Shown: one piece after another, positions 9,519-21,630 of the stretch
How the letters are laid out: each line of letters starts with the position of its first letter
Numbering within the stretch: position 1 is the first letter of the stretch
Assembly: GCA_018710985.1 (NCBI GenBank)
Contig: DVIV01000044.1
Location: forward strand, 111,889 to 175,888
DNA: 64,000 bases
From: Candidatus Limiplasma pullicola
Lineage (GTDB): Bacteria; Bacillota; Clostridia; Christensenellales; Aristaeellaceae
Direction: 5' to 3'
Program-made: the position numbers and the translations under genes
The notes under the pieces: model-generated
What the model was told of the DNA's origin: nothing
The model's database searches: none
What the model saw: the letters and a program-made list of their open reading frames with translations, nothing else

Positions 9519-9797
9519 TTACTTTTTGCCGGTGGCCTTTTCGCCGGCGTGACCGCGATACGTGCGGGTGGGGGCGAACTCGCCCAGCTTGTGGCCGACC
9601 ATGTCCTCGGTGATGTAGACGGGCACATGCTTGCGGCCGTCATGCACGGCGATGGTGTGGCCCACGAAATCCGGGAAGATGGTGGAGGACCTGGACCAGG
9701 TCTTGGCGACCGCCTTCTTGCCGGTGTTATTCATTTCAACGATACGCTTCATCAGCGCTTCGTTTACAAAAGGTCCCTTCTTGACGGAACGGCTCAT
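9519..9797 (-). CDS. rpsS: 30S ribosomal protein S19
   Basis: A 92-residue S19 starting [20 protein letters not shown], with the conserved [20 protein letters not shown] and [16 protein letters not shown]. It binds the head of the small subunit with S13. Order rplB-rpsS-rplV is canonical. Confidence 0.98.
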   Translation of the reverse strand: MSRSVKKGPFVNEALMKRIVEMNNTGKKAVAKTWSRSSTIFPDFVGHTIAVHDGRKHVPVYITEDMVGHKLGEFAPTRTYRGHAGEKATGKK

Positions 9798-9830
9798 TGA
9801 GAGGCTTCCTCCTTCCTTGGATGCATGGGC

Positions 9831-10661
9831 TTACTTGCCCGCGCGCTTCACAATCATCTTGTTGGAGTACTTCTTGTGCTTGCGGGTCTTAAGTCCCAGC
9901 GCAACCTTGCCCCAGGGAGTCACAGGGGCGGGCATGCCAACGGGGCTCTTGCCCTCGCCGCCGCCATGCGGGTGATCGCAGGGGTTCATGACGACGCCGC
10001 GCACAGTGGGCCGGACGCCCATGTGGCGCTTGCGGCCAGCCTTGCCGATGCGCACGTTCTCGTGATCGGTGTTGCCCACGGTGCCGATGGTGGCCATGGC
10101 GTTCATGGGCACCTTGCGCACCTCGCCGCTGGGCAGGCGGACCTGCGCGTACTGGCCTTCCTTGGCCATGAGCTGCGCGCTCATGCCGGCGGAGCGGACC
10201 ATCTGGCCGCCGCGGCCGGGCTTGATCTCCAGGTTGTGGATCAGGGTGCCGACGGGGATGGCGGAGATGGGCAGCGCGTTGCCGGGCTTGATGTCAGCGG
10301 TAGCGCTGGAGATGACGGTGTCGCCCACGTTCAGGCCAAGAGGCGCCAGGATGTAGCGCTTTTCGCCGTCCGCATAGTGGAGCAGGGCGATGAAGGCCGA
10401 GCGGTTGGGGTCGTACTCGATGGTAGCGACCTTGGCGGGGATGTCCAGCTTGTTGCGCTTGAAATCGATGATGCGGTACTTGACCTTGTTGCCGCCGCCC
10501 TGGTGGCGCACGGTGATCTTGCCCTGCTTGTTGCGGCCGGCGTTCTTCTTCTTGCACTCAAGCAGGCTCTTTTCCGGCTTGTTGGTGGTGATCTCCTCGT
10601 ACGTCAGCACCGACATGAAACGGCGGGCGGGCGAGGTCGGCTTATAAACTCGAATAGCCAT
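9831..10661 (-). CDS. rplB: 50S ribosomal protein L2
   Basis: A 276-residue L2 starting [20 protein letters not shown]. The peptidyl-transferase-proximal [20 protein letters not shown] with its conserved His near residue 229 is present. L2 is needed for subunit association and peptide bond formation. It lies between rplW and rpsS. Confidence 0.99.
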   Translation of the reverse strand: MAIRVYKPTSPARRFMSVLTYEEITTNKPEKSLLECKKKNAGRNKQGKITVRHQGGGNKVKYRIIDFKRNKLDIPAKVATIEYDPNRSAFIALLHYADGEKRYILAPLGLNVGDTVISSATADIKPGNALPISAIPVGTLIHNLEIKPGRGGQMVRSAGMSAQLMAKEGQYAQVRLPSGEVRKVPMNAMATIGTVGNTDHENVRIGKAGRKRHMGVRPTVRGVVMNPCDHPHGGGEGKSPVGMPAPVTPWGKVALGLKTRKHKKYSNKMIVKRAGK

Positions 10662-10682
10662 CGTGTCTTGTCCTCCCTGCTA

Positions 10683-10982
10683 TTAGTCAGCCATGCCTTC
10701 AAAGAACTCGATGGGCTTGGAGTCCTTGGTGAGGGTCACATAGGCCTTTTTGATCTCCGGGGTGCGGCCGGAGGTGCGGCCCTGGCGCTTGATCTTGCCG
10801 ATGGTGCGCAGGGTGTTGACCTTCTCGACCTTGATGTCCTTGAAGATGGCCTCAAGCGCGAGCTTGATCTCGGTCTTGTTGGCGCTCTTTTGCACTTCGA
10901 ACACGTAGCGCTTGTCCGCGATGCCCTCGTAGGACGCTTCGGTCAGAACGGGGCGCAGGATGACGTCATGGGGATTTTTCAT
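10683..10982 (-). CDS. rplW: 50S ribosomal protein L23
   Basis: A 99-residue L23 (MKNPHDVILRPVLTEASYEG, then FEVQKSANKTEIKLALEAIF). It forms the docking site for SRP and trigger factor at the tunnel exit. Its ATG overlaps the rplD stop by four bases. Confidence 0.98.
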   Translation of the reverse strand: MKNPHDVILRPVLTEASYEGIADKRYVFEVQKSANKTEIKLALEAIFKDIKVEKVNTLRTIGKIKRQGRTSGRTPEIKKAYVTLTKDSKPIEFFEGMAD

Positions 10983-11602
10983 GCGTAAACCTCCTCTACG
11001 CCCTTGAGAGCATCCTTGGTGAGGATGATCTTGCCGGCTTTCAGGATATCGTACACGTTGAGGGTGTTGACGTAGGAAGTCTGGAGCTTTTCGATGTTGC
11101 CGCTGGCGCGCACGAGGGTCTCGTCGCGGCCGGGGAGCACCAGCATGGTCCAGCCCTTGAGGTCGAAGTTGCCCAGCACCTTGGCCATGAGCTTGGTCTT
11201 GGGCTCGGCGAGCTTGATCTCGTCCACCACGATGATCTCGCCGGCGTTGAGCTTGGAGGTCATGGCGCTCTTGAAGGCCAGGCGGCGGATCTTCTTGGGC
11301 ACGTTGATGACGTAGTCGCGGGGCTTGGGCGCAAAGACGACGCCGCCGTGACGGAACTGCGGAGCGCGGTTGCCATGGTGACGCGCGTTGCCGGTGCCCT
11401 TCTGACGGTAGATCTTACGGCCGCCGCCGCGGACCTCGCCGCGGGTGAGGGCGCTCTGCGTGCCCTGGCGCTGGTTGGCCAGAATGGAGCGGACGACCAG
11501 ATGCATAGCGGCGGTGTTGATGGGAGCGGCAAAGAGCTCCTCGCTCAGCTCCACTTCGCCAATGGCCGCGCCTTCCATGTTATACAAAGAAGTCTTAGGC
11601 AT
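10979..11602 (-). CDS. rplD: 50S ribosomal protein L4
   Basis: A 207-residue L4 starting MPKTSLYNMEGAAIGEVELS. The frame opens seven codons earlier, but AAGGAGG inside those codons serves the ATG at 11602. The extended loop RGGGRKIYRQKGTGNARHHG that reaches the exit tunnel is present. In E. coli L4 is the S10 operon autoregulator. Confidence 0.97.
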   Translation of the reverse strand: MPKTSLYNMEGAAIGEVELSEELFAAPINTAAMHLVVRSILANQRQGTQSALTRGEVRGGGRKIYRQKGTGNARHHGNRAPQFRHGGVVFAPKPRDYVINVPKKIRRLAFKSAMTSKLNAGEIIVVDEIKLAEPKTKLMAKVLGNFDLKGWTMLVLPGRDETLVRASGNIEKLQTSYVNTLNVYDILKAGKIILTKDALKGVEEVYA

Positions 11603-11658
11603 GGTGTTGATTTCCTCCTTCATAAAAGGGTACTTACATTTCCCAATGTGTGGCGCCG

Positions 11659-12300
11659 TTAAGCCTTGCAGGTGTTGCGCACCAGCAGAAGGCCGCCGTT
11701 GGGGCCGGGCACCGCGCCCTTGATGAGGAGCAGGTTGCGCTCAGCGTCCACCCGGACGATCTCCAGGTTCTGGACGGTCACGCGCTCCACGCCGTAATGG
11801 CCGGGCATGTGCTTGTTCTTGAACACGCGGGAGGGGTCGGAGTTGGCGCTCATGGAGCCCACGCCGCGATGATACTTGGAGCCGTGGGCCATGGGGCCGG
11901 TGTGCTGGTTCCAGCGCTGGATGGTACCGGTGAAGCCGTGGCCCTTGCTCACGCCGCTGACATCGATCTTCTCGCCAGCCTCAAACTGGGAAACGGTCAG
12001 CTCGTTGCCCACTTCCAGCTCGGCCACGTTATCCAGGCGGAACTCGCGCAGGTAACGGGTGGGGGCGACGCCGGCCTTCTTGAAATGGCCCGTGAGGGGC
12101 TTGTTGACCAGCTTCTTGGCGCGGTTTTCCGCATAGGTGTCAAAGCCGACCTGCACGGCGTCGTAACCGTCGGACTCGGTGGTCTTCTTCTGCACGACCT
12201 TGCAGGGGCCGGCCTCCACCACGGTCACGGGCACGAGGCGGCCGTCATCGGTGAAAACCTGCGTCATGCCGATCTTCTTACCTACGATCGCTTTCTTCAT
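11659..12300 (-). CDS. rplC: 50S ribosomal protein L3
   Basis: A 213-residue L3 starting [20 protein letters not shown], with the conserved [20 protein letters not shown] and [18 protein letters not shown]. It binds near the 3' end of 23S rRNA and starts 50S assembly. It lies 18 bases after rpsJ. Confidence 0.99.
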   Translation of the reverse strand: MKKAIVGKKIGMTQVFTDDGRLVPVTVVEAGPCKVVQKKTTESDGYDAVQVGFDTYAENRAKKLVNKPLTGHFKKAGVAPTRYLREFRLDNVAELEVGNELTVSQFEAGEKIDVSGVSKGHGFTGTIQRWNQHTGPMAHGSKYHRGVGSMSANSDPSRVFKNKHMPGHYGVERVTVQNLEIVRVDAERNLLLIKGAVPGPNGGLLLVRNTCKA

Positions 12301-12318
12301 GATGTCGTACCTCCTGCA

Positions 12319-12633
12319 TTAGTTATTGAGCTTGATTTCGATTTCGACGCCGGCAGGAAGATCCAGCTTCATCATGGCATCGACCGTGCGGGGGTTGGGA
12401 TTGTGAATATCGATGAGGCGCTTGTGGGTGCGCATCTCGAACTGCTCGCGGCTATCCTTGTACTTGTGGGGCGCGCGCAGGATGGTCACGATCTCCTTTT
12501 CCGTCGGCAGGGGAATGGGGCCCGAAACCTTCGCGCCCGTCCGCTTCGCGGTTTCCACGATCCGCTCGGAGGACTGATCGATCAGGTTGTGCTCGTAAGC
12601 CTTCAGCTTGATACGGATTTTCTGGTTGGCCAT
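12319..12633 (-). CDS. rpsJ: 30S ribosomal protein S10
   Basis: A 104-residue S10 starting [20 protein letters not shown], with the conserved [20 protein letters not shown]. It is the first gene of the S10 operon, about 250 bases downstream of the promoter at 12889-12917, with AAGGAGGAACG before the ATG. S10 is also the NusE elongation-control factor. Confidence 0.98.
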   Translation of the reverse strand: MANQKIRIKLKAYEHNLIDQSSERIVETAKRTGAKVSGPIPLPTEKEIVTILRAPHKYKDSREQFEMRTHKRLIDIHNPNPRTVDAMMKLDLPAGVEIEIKLNN

Positions 12634-12882
12634 TTTCGTTCCTCCTTGATTCGTCTCAAGTACACCGGGCCGGGTGTGTCCATCGGCCGCTTGTAAGCAG
12701 GCGAGGCAACCCTCGCCTTCCTTTTCCGCTTCGAACCCTTGCCGTGAGAGCGCTCAGGCCCTGGCCGCGGATCGCGCCCCGCGCGATGTCTCAAGTCCGT
12801 CGCCCGATTTCCGGGCTGGTCCACGATAATTACCCGCCATGGCCATGGCGGCAACTTACCGCTTCATCCCTAAACAGACAGC
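12634..12882 (-). other. S10 operon 5' leader
   Basis: About 249 untranslated bases separate the expected transcription start near 12882 from rpsJ. The leader contains several GC-rich self-complementary stretches but no hairpin followed by a U-run. An 83-codon open frame crosses it on the minus strand (12603-12854), but it overlaps rpsJ and looks random. Length and structure would allow autoregulation by a ribosomal protein, which is inference. Confidence 0.5.
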
Positions 12883-12888
12883 TTCAGT

Positions 12889-12917
12889 AGTATAAAACAA
12901 AACGCCCCGAAATGCAA
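12889..12917 (-). promoter_or_regulatory. sigma-A-type promoter of the S10 operon
   Basis: On the minus strand TTGCAT (12912-12917), a 17-base spacer and TATACT (12889-12894) form a good housekeeping promoter. The region around it is AT-richer than its surroundings. Confidence 0.8.
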
Positions 12918-13020
12918 GGGTTTTGCTAAAATTTTTTGGATTTTTGGGCCGCAAAGCATGGTGGCGCGGTCCTGTTAGGCGCTTGAAATGAACACGTTTT
13001 CGTGCGTGTCCATTCATGCG

Positions 13021-13250
13021 TGAAATGGGGCGCGGCGAGACGCCGCGCCCACAGCTTGTCGAAAAAGTCCGGCTGCGCCGGCCTTTTCCGCCAGATACTT
13101 AAGAAATGTTTGCGCCCAGGGGCGCAAACTCCCCGCCCGCCCGGCAAAGCCGGGCGATACGAATGCACTTTGGAGGGCCTACGGGCCCTCCAAGCCTCCC
13201 GAAAGGGTTTGTCAGCAGTCTGTGGGCGCGGCGAGACGCCGCGCCCACAG
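13021..13250 (-). repeat. mosaic intergenic repeat, copy A
   Basis: Read on the minus strand this follows the GT39 stop: first a perfect 14-bp GC hairpin (13220-13250), then segment a (13146-13220, with a GGAGGGCC/GGCCCTCC stem), then segment b (13053-13145, with TTTGCGCCCC/GGCGCAAA and GCCGGC/GCCGG stems), then a second hairpin (13028-13050) whose stem repeats that of the first. Segments a and b occur again, on the plus strand, at 61491-61562 and 61734-61826. No coding frame is convincing. The 14-bp hairpin may end GT39 transcription. Confidence 0.85.
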
Positions 13251-13257
13251 CACCCTC

Positions 13258-14745
13258 TCAGTTGCAGAACACCGACACATACCGGGTTTCCAGCAGCGGA
13301 ATGTAAAAGCCCGCCAGCTCGTCGCGCACGTCGAGCTGTTCCAGATTGCCTATGATGATCAGCGCATATTCCCCATCCTGCTCGAAGGCTTCCTTGCCGC
13401 CCGGCAGGCACACCACGTCGCCGTAGAGCTCCGCCATGAACCGGTCCTCGTCGGCCCAGTCGGTCAGCGCGCTGCCATCCGCGTTTTTTTCGTTATACTG
13501 AATATACATATGCGCGCCTGCGTAGCTCTCCCGGTCCAGCAGCTCCATCATCGCCACCTGGTAGTGGTGGGGATTGACCGCCGTTGTGACGGTATTGATG
13601 TTCTGCCAGGCGCCTGCGACGCACAGGACGGCCGTGATCGCCGTCAGGGCCGCGCCCGTCCGGCGGACGCCCCTGCGTCCGCCGCGCGCCAGCAGCGCTT
13701 GAAGCAGCACGCCAAGCAGTACCGCCAGCGCTGTGAAGCTGGAAAAGACATACCAGTATTTTTTGAAGTTGGAAAAGGAAAAGACCACCGGCGGCACCAT
13801 CAGCCAAAGCAGGCAGCCGATGACGGCGGAACGGGCCGCCGGAGAAAGCCGCGTCCGCGTGAGAACGAGCGCCAGGGCAGCCGCAACACACAGCGCCAGA
13901 GCCGTCAAAAACCCGCGGTCACCCAAAAGATACTGGAAATACAGCAGCGGTCCGGAAGCGGTTCCGGAGGTCATCCGCTCCCCGATATCCACCGTGACGC
14001 CGGAGGTGAGAAACGCCCAGCCGTCGTGCAGATACCGCGCCACAGCCCATGGGAGCACCGGCACGACGCCTACGGCGAGCAGCAGTCCCGCGCGCTTCCA
14101 GGTAATTTCCTTGAGGCGCCCCTGGCAGGCCAGAAACAAAAAACAGATGGCCGGAATGCACAGCGCATGCCAGCTCTTGGTGAGAAAAGCCAGCGCGAAG
14201 CACAGGGCGCTCCCGTAAAACCAGCGAAAGCTGCGCCCGCTGTCGAGCATGCACAGCATGGCCAACGTGAAAAAGAGCTGATAGAGCGCGTCCGGGTCCC
14301 CGTTGCGGGCATAGTGCCCGGCGATCAGCACCTGAAACGCCGTCATTGCGCCCACGTAGACCAGCGACACAACGGCGCCCTGCCGCCGCCCCAGCCAGAC
14401 CGCTCCCACCGCCAGCATTATAAAGGAAAAAAGTGCGCTGGGCAGACGTACGGCCGCCAGCGTAAAGCCCACGAGCCTGTAACTCAGCGCGATGGCCCAC
14501 ATGCTCAGCGGCGGCTTGAGGTTGAAATAATCCACTTCGCCAAAATAGGTGTTGACCAGATAGTCGTCGTTGACCACCATTTCATAGGCGTTTACGGCAT
14601 GCCGCTGCTCGTCGTACAATTCCACCCACGCCGATTCCAGATTGGTAAAGAGCATGACCGCGGCGGCGGCAAGAAGCGCCAGCAGCAGCACGACATAGCA
14701 CGCACGCCCCGCCCAGGTCAGACGCCTGTTTTGCTTTTGGCCCAT
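13258..14745 (-). CDS. GT39/ArnT-like membrane glycosyltransferase
   Basis: A 495-residue polytopic membrane protein with a first membrane segment near residue 15 and about ten more hydrophobic stretches. After the first segment lies WVELYDEQRHAVNAYEMVVN, with the acidic loop pair typical of GT-C enzymes, followed by the YFNLKPPLSMWAIALSY motif of the PMT/ArnT family. Such enzymes move sugars from polyprenyl-phosphate donors on the outer membrane face. The start at 14745 is preferred over 14769 because a Shine-Dalgarno-like AAGGATGGAAAG precedes only the later ATG. It has its own promoter and is not in an operon. The acceptor is unknown. Confidence 0.8.
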   Translation of the reverse strand: MGQKQNRRLTWAGRACYVVLLLALLAAAAVMLFTNLESAWVELYDEQRHAVNAYEMVVNDDYLVNTYFGEVDYFNLKPPLSMWAIALSYRLVGFTLAAVRLPSALFSFIMLAVGAVWLGRRQGAVVSLVYVGAMTAFQVLIAGHYARNGDPDALYQLFFTLAMLCMLDSGRSFRWFYGSALCFALAFLTKSWHALCIPAICFLFLACQGRLKEITWKRAGLLLAVGVVPVLPWAVARYLHDGWAFLTSGVTVDIGERMTSGTASGPLLYFQYLLGDRGFLTALALCVAAALALVLTRTRLSPAARSAVIGCLLWLMVPPVVFSFSNFKKYWYVFSSFTALAVLLGVLLQALLARGGRRGVRRTGAALTAITAVLCVAGAWQNINTVTTAVNPHHYQVAMMELLDRESYAGAHMYIQYNEKNADGSALTDWADEDRFMAELYGDVVCLPGGKEAFEQDGEYALIIIGNLEQLDVRDELAGFYIPLLETRYVSVFCN

Positions 14746-14825
14746 GATCTTTCCATCCTTTCCAGCCATCTAAGGCAGCGTGTTTTTTCCGGATGCGATT
14801 GCGCCCGTTTCCTGTATACAGGCGC

Positions 14826-14854
14826 AGTATACCATCTGAGTCCGTCCCTGTCAA
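14826..14854 (-). promoter_or_regulatory. promoter of the GT39-like gene
   Basis: Minus strand TTGACA (14849-14854), 17-base spacer, TATACT (14826-14831). The match is near-consensus and lies about 80 bases before the chosen start. Confidence 0.85.
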
Positions 14855-14894
14855 CGAGTTCCATTTTTGAGGACAAGGAAAAGCGCGCCCCATC

Positions 14895-14923
14895 TTGCGA
14901 CCGGCTGGAAACTATGCTACAAT
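14895..14923 (+). promoter_or_regulatory. promoter of the DUF362-uvrA unit
   Basis: TTGCGA (14895-14900), 17-base spacer, TACAAT (14918-14923), about 45 bases before the DUF362 ATG. It is divergent from the GT39 promoter. Confidence 0.75.
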
Positions 14924-14967
14924 GCAAAAGCGAACGTGTTTTCGTATTTTGTTGGAGGTGGCTATCC

Positions 14968-16086
14968 ATGGAAAAGTCCAAGGTTTATTTTACCAATTTC
15001 CGCGCCAAGCCCGACCGGAATATCCTTCAAAAGCTGCGCCATCTCATCGAAGCGGCCGGCATGACCAGCATGCCGCTGGAAGGCAAATTCACCGCCGTGA
15101 AAATTCACTTCGGCGAGCCGGGCAACCTGGCTTTCCTGCGTCCCAACTACGCCAAGGTCGTGGTGGATACGCTCAAGGACATGGGCGCGCGCCCCTTCCT
15201 GACCGACTGCAACACCCTGTATACCGGCATGCGCCGCAACGCGCTGGACCACTTGTCCGCCGCCTTTGAAAACGGCTTCAGCCCCCTGCAGACCGGCTGT
15301 CATGTGATCATCGCCGACGGATTGCTGGGCAATGACCATGTTGCCGTGCCCATCGACGGGGAATACTGCAAGGAGGCGCTCATCGGCCGCGCGGCCATGG
15401 ACGCCGAAGCCATCATCAGCCTGACCCATTTCAAGTGCCACGAGGGCACGGGCATCGGCGGCGCGCTGAAAAACCTGGGCATGGGCCTGGGCTCCACGGC
15501 CGGCAAGCGCGCCATGCACTGCGACGGCAAGCCCGTAGTGGACCATGACAAATGCATCGGCTGCGGCCTGTGCGCCCGTCAGTGCGCGCATGGCGCCATC
15601 AGCTTCAGCGGGGAGAAGGGCCAGCGCCGCGCCACCATCGACCATGACAAGTGCGTGGGCTGCGGCCGCTGCGTGGGCGCGTGCCGCGACCGGGGCGCCA
15701 TTCAGGGGCCGGACAGCTCCAATGACGTGCTCAACTGCAAAATCGCCGAATACGCCTGGGCCGTCATCAAGGACCGCCCCAACTTCCATATCTCCCTGGT
15801 GATGGACGTATCCCCCTACTGCGACTGCCATCCAGAAAACGACACGCCCATCATCGCGGACGTGGGCATGTTCGCCAGCTTCGATCCCGTAGCGCTGGAC
15901 GTGGCCTGCGCGGACGCGTGCAACCGCATGGAACCGCTGCCCGGCACCTTCCTGACCGACCGCAACAACCGCACCGGCGACATCTTCAACGACACGCATC
16001 CCTACACCAACTGGCGTTCCGGCGTGGAGCACGCGGCCAAGCTGGGCGTGGGCTCGCTGGAGTACGAGCTGATCGAGGTGCGCTGA
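14968..16086 (+). CDS. DUF362 protein with 2x[4Fe-4S] ferredoxin domain
   Basis: A 372-residue cytosolic iron-sulfur protein. The DUF362 core has segments VKIHFGEPGNLAFLRPNYAK (about 45-64) and SLTHFKCHEGTGIGGALKNL (about 151-170). A bacterial ferredoxin insert has two cluster motifs, CIGCGLCARQC and CVGCGRCVGAC, near residues 195-235. The ATG at 14968 follows TTGGAGGTGG. A much longer plus-strand frame starts upstream but runs antisense through the GT39 gene and is not used. Function is not established for the family; a redox role is inferred. uvrA begins 39 bases later. Confidence 0.85.
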   Translation: MEKSKVYFTNFRAKPDRNILQKLRHLIEAAGMTSMPLEGKFTAVKIHFGEPGNLAFLRPNYAKVVVDTLKDMGARPFLTDCNTLYTGMRRNALDHLSAAFENGFSPLQTGCHVIIADGLLGNDHVAVPIDGEYCKEALIGRAAMDAEAIISLTHFKCHEGTGIGGALKNLGMGLGSTAGKRAMHCDGKPVVDHDKCIGCGLCARQCAHGAISFSGEKGQRRATIDHDKCVGCGRCVGACRDRGAIQGPDSSNDVLNCKIAEYAWAVIKDRPNFHISLVMDVSPYCDCHPENDTPIIADVGMFASFDPVALDVACADACNRMEPLPGTFLTDRNNRTGDIFNDTHPYTNWRSGVEHAAKLGVGSLEYELIEVR

Positions 16087-16125
16087 CCCCAGCCCGCCAT
16101 CACGGCAGAGAGGACGATTCATTCC

Positions 16126-18963
<2,838 letters not shown>

Positions 18964-18971
18964 ATCAAAAG

Positions 18972-19007
18972 AAATCCCCGGCAGCGCCTGTATGCTGCCG
19001 GGGATTT
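18972..19007. terminator. bidirectional hairpin after uvrA
   Basis: AAATCCCCGGCAGC, eight bases, GCTGCCGGGGATTT form an exact 14-bp stem between the converging uvrA and the small minus-strand ORF. T/A runs on both sides are short (TTT), so efficiency is uncertain. Confidence 0.65.
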
Positions 19008-19010
19008 GCC

Positions 19011-19364
19011 TTAGCCCACCCCGTCGGTCCATTCCAGGCTGAGCACCTCGCCCGTGTCCGGGTCCACGCGGATCTGGCACACGCAGTTGTCTCCATCGAA
19101 CGTATCGGCGGTTCGGGCAAAGATGTAGATGGTATAGCTGTCCGCATCGTCGTACTGCCACACATCCGGGTCGCGGTAATAGGCGGCAAGCTCCGCCTCC
19201 GTCATGCCGATGTCTTCCAATGCCGCCTGACGGCCGATGGCCGCGGCCTCCATGGCGCCGATGCCCGTCCTAAACCGCTCAAAGAGCGCCGCCTGGCGCT
19301 CCCGCGTAAAGAAGCACGAGGCACGCCACAGCCAATCGCTTTTTCCACAGCCAGCGCTTTTCAC
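19011..19364 (-). pseudogene. small PepSY-like ORF, probably frameshifted
   Basis: A 117-codon frame from a GTG at 19364 with no visible ribosome binding site. The end, CVCQIRVDPDTGEVLSLEW, resembles a PepSY-type propeptide strand, and the middle (AALFERFRTGIGAMEAAAIG) is amphipathic. In the neighbouring frame the same stretch reads KRWLWKKRLAVACLVLLYAG, an excellent signal peptide that stops soon after, at 19279. I read this as a secreted protein whose signal peptide and body were separated by a frameshift, or as a decayed remnant. It lies after the glnA terminator and converges on uvrA. Function unknown. Confidence 0.4.
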
Positions 19365-19372
19365 GCGAAAAG

Positions 19373-19414
19373 ACCGGCTTCCGTTCCCCCTTTTCAGGAG
19401 GTGCGGAAACCGGT
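19373..19414 (-). terminator. hairpin after glutamine synthetase
   Basis: ACCGG-C-TTCCG pairs with CGGAA-A-CCGGT across a 20-base loop, 38 bases beyond the glnN stop. The minus-strand tail is TCTTTTC and the plus-strand tail is TTTTTTC, so it may work both ways. The large loop lowers certainty. Confidence 0.5.
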
Positions 19415-19451
19415 TTTTTCTTCAATGAGGGGAACCGCGATGCGCAGCGTT

Positions 19452-21542
19452 TCACACGCTCATGAGCAGGTCCTGATAGGTCGGCATGGGCCAGTAGCTC
19501 TTGCCGACGATGCCCTCCAGCGCGTCGCCGGCGGCGCGCACCTCGTTCATGGCGGCGATCACCTGGTCGCGGGTATACCGGGCGCGCGCGAGCATGTCCG
19601 CGCCCGCGTCGCAGCCCTTGAGCACGGATTCCAGCTTCTCCGTCGCCTTGTAGAGGGCGTTGGTCTGCGCATTCAGGCTGGAGAGCAGCGCCTTTTCCGC
19701 CTCGGGTTCCAGCTCAGGCGCAACGCTCTTTTTAACGTTGATGGTGCTGGCCACGTCCTTGGCATAGGCAATGGCGGCGGGCAGAATCAGATGGCGGGAG
19801 ATGTCGATCATGCTCATGGCTTCGATGTCAATCACCTTGATATACGTCTCCATCTTGATTTCATAGCGGCTTTCCACTTCCTCGCGGGTAAAGACCTTCT
19901 GCCGCTCGAAGAGCGCGACGTTCTTGGGGGCCACATAATAGGGCAAAGCGTCCACGGTGGTGGGCAGGTTGAGCAGGCCGCGGCGCTCCGCCTCCTCCAC
20001 CCAAGCCTGATCGTAGCCGTTGCCGTTGAAGATGATGCGCATATGCGCGCTCAGCGTCCTGCGGATCAGGGCATCCACGGCGGCGGTCACATCCTCGGCG
20101 CCCTCCAGCTCGTCGGCCATCTTCATCAGGGTGTCGGCAATGGCGGTGTTGAGGATGACATTGGGGCCGGAGATGGACTGCGAGCTTCCCAGGCTGCGGA
20201 ACTCGAACTTGTTGCCCGTGAAGGCAAAGGGCGAGGTGCGGTTGCGGTCGGTGGAGTCGCGGGAGAAGCGGGGCAGAATGTGCACGCCCAGCTTCATCTG
20301 GTCGCGCTCATGCGCCTCGTACTTGCTGGCGCTGACGATGCTTTGGATGAGCTCGTTGAGCTCGTCGCCCAGGAAGATGGAAATGATCGCAGGCGGGGCC
20401 TCGTTGGCGCCCAGGCGGTGATCGTTGCCCGCGCTGGCCACGGCTACGCGCATCAGGTCCTGATAATCGTCCACGGCGGCGATGACGGCGCTGAGGAATA
20501 TGAGGAACTGCGCGTTTTCGCTGGGGGTATCGCCGGGGTCCAGCAGGTTGACACCGGTATTGGTGCTCAGGGCATAGTTGTTATGCTTGCCGCTGCCGTT
20601 GACGCCCTCGAAGGGCTTCTCGTGCAGCAGGCACACCATGCCGTGGCGGTCGGCCACCTTCTTCATGATGTCCATGGTGAGCTGGTTGTGATCGGCGGCG
20701 ATGTTCACGGTCGTGTAGATGGGCGCCATCTCATGCTGGGCGGGGGCCACCTCGTTATGCTCGGTCTTGGCCAGAATGCCCAGCTTCCACAGTTCGGCGT
20801 CGAGTTCCTTCATGAAGGCCTGCACGCGGGGCTTGATGACGCCGAAGTAGTGGTCCTCCAGCTCCTGTCCCTTGGGAGGCCTGGCGCCGAAGAGGGTGCG
20901 GCCCGCCACCATCAGGTCGGGGCGCTTGCGGTAAACCTCCTTGTCCACCAGGAAATACTCCTGCTCCGGACCCACGGTGGGAAACACGCGCACGACCTCC
21001 GTGTTGCCGAAGATACGGAGGATGCGCAGCGCCTGCTTGCTGAGCGCCTGCATGGAGCGCAGTAGCGGGGTCTTTTTGTCCAGCGCCTGTCCGCCATAGG
21101 AGCAGAACGCCGTGGGAATGCATAGCGTGCCCTCCTTGATGAAGGCGTAGCTGGTGGGGTCCCAGGCGGTGTAACCGCGGGCCTCGAAGGTGGCGCGCAG
21201 GCCGCCGGAGGGAAACGAGCTCGCGTCCGGCTCGCCGCGCACCAGCTCCTTGCCGCCAAACTCCAGAAGCACCTTGCCGTCCTTGAGCGGCGTGATGAAC
21301 GCGTCGTGCTTTTCGGCGGTCACGCCGGTCATGGGCTGGAACCAGTGCGTGTAATGCGTGGCGCCCATCTCCAGCGCCCAGTCCTTCATGGCGTTGGCCA
21401 CCACGCCCGCCACCGCCGGGTCCAGGGAACGCCCCTGCTCGATGGTGCGTTTCAAGGCTTTATAGGTTTCCTTGGGCAGGCGCTTTTGCATCATGCTGTC
21501 GTCAAAGACATATTCGCCAAAAAGGTCGCTCGGATTTTCCAT
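19452..21542 (-). CDS. glnN: glutamine synthetase, type III
   Basis: Makes glutamine from glutamate, ammonia and ATP. The 696 residues fit the large type III family, clearly longer than the roughly 450 of type I. Family segments include [20 protein letters not shown] (about 300-320), [20 protein letters not shown] and [20 protein letters not shown], which cover the ATP and glutamate sites. The C-terminal region is helical. An ATG with AAGGGGCTGT upstream is used. It is probably transcribed alone, with hairpins on both sides; no promoter of consensus quality was found in the short upstream gap. Confidence 0.95.
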   Translation of the reverse strand: MENPSDLFGEYVFDDSMMQKRLPKETYKALKRTIEQGRSLDPAVAGVVANAMKDWALEMGATHYTHWFQPMTGVTAEKHDAFITPLKDGKVLLEFGGKELVRGEPDASSFPSGGLRATFEARGYTAWDPTSYAFIKEGTLCIPTAFCSYGGQALDKKTPLLRSMQALSKQALRILRIFGNTEVVRVFPTVGPEQEYFLVDKEVYRKRPDLMVAGRTLFGARPPKGQELEDHYFGVIKPRVQAFMKELDAELWKLGILAKTEHNEVAPAQHEMAPIYTTVNIAADHNQLTMDIMKKVADRHGMVCLLHEKPFEGVNGSGKHNNYALSTNTGVNLLDPGDTPSENAQFLIFLSAVIAAVDDYQDLMRVAVASAGNDHRLGANEAPPAIISIFLGDELNELIQSIVSASKYEAHERDQMKLGVHILPRFSRDSTDRNRTSPFAFTGNKFEFRSLGSSQSISGPNVILNTAIADTLMKMADELEGAEDVTAAVDALIRRTLSAHMRIIFNGNGYDQAWVEEAERRGLLNLPTTVDALPYYVAPKNVALFERQKVFTREEVESRYEIKMETYIKVIDIEAMSMIDISRHLILPAAIAYAKDVASTINVKKSVAPELEPEAEKALLSSLNAQTNALYKATEKLESVLKGCDAGADMLARARYTRDQVIAAMNEVRAAGDALEGIVGKSYWPMPTYQDLLMSV

Positions 21543-21591
21543 TAGGACAGCCCCTTCCCTCTCAAACTACCATACCGGATCGCTATACAAA

Positions 21592-21630
21592 AACGGCGCC
21601 GATGGATAACGGGTTATCCACAGCGCCGTT
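21592..21630 (-). terminator. terminator of the GH127-like/dus/secreted-protein operon
   Basis: On the minus strand AACGGCGC pairs with GCGCCGTT, with an inner GGATAAC/GTTATCC stem, followed by TTTTTG. It lies 79 bases after the last operon gene. The loop contains TTATCCACA on the plus strand, which I attribute to the hairpin rather than to DnaA binding. Confidence 0.75.

Noticed and set aside
2571..12696. Many long plus-strand frames opposite the ribosomal and secY genes
   Set aside because: They are antisense shadows common in GC-rich coding DNA, with Ala/Gly/His/Asp-rich composition and no family features.
12603..12854. 83-codon minus-strand frame in the S10 leader
   Set aside because: It overlaps rpsJ out of frame, has a basic random composition and no good ribosome binding site.
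13222..16086. 954-codon plus-strand frame
   Set aside because: Its first 580 codons run antisense through the GT39 gene and read as Arg/His/Gln-rich noise. Only the part from 14968, with its own ribosome binding site, is a real protein.
21614..21622. Exact TTATCCACA DnaA box
   Set aside because: It is a single site inside a terminator stem-loop, where the inverted GGATAAC/GTTATCC arms explain the sequence.
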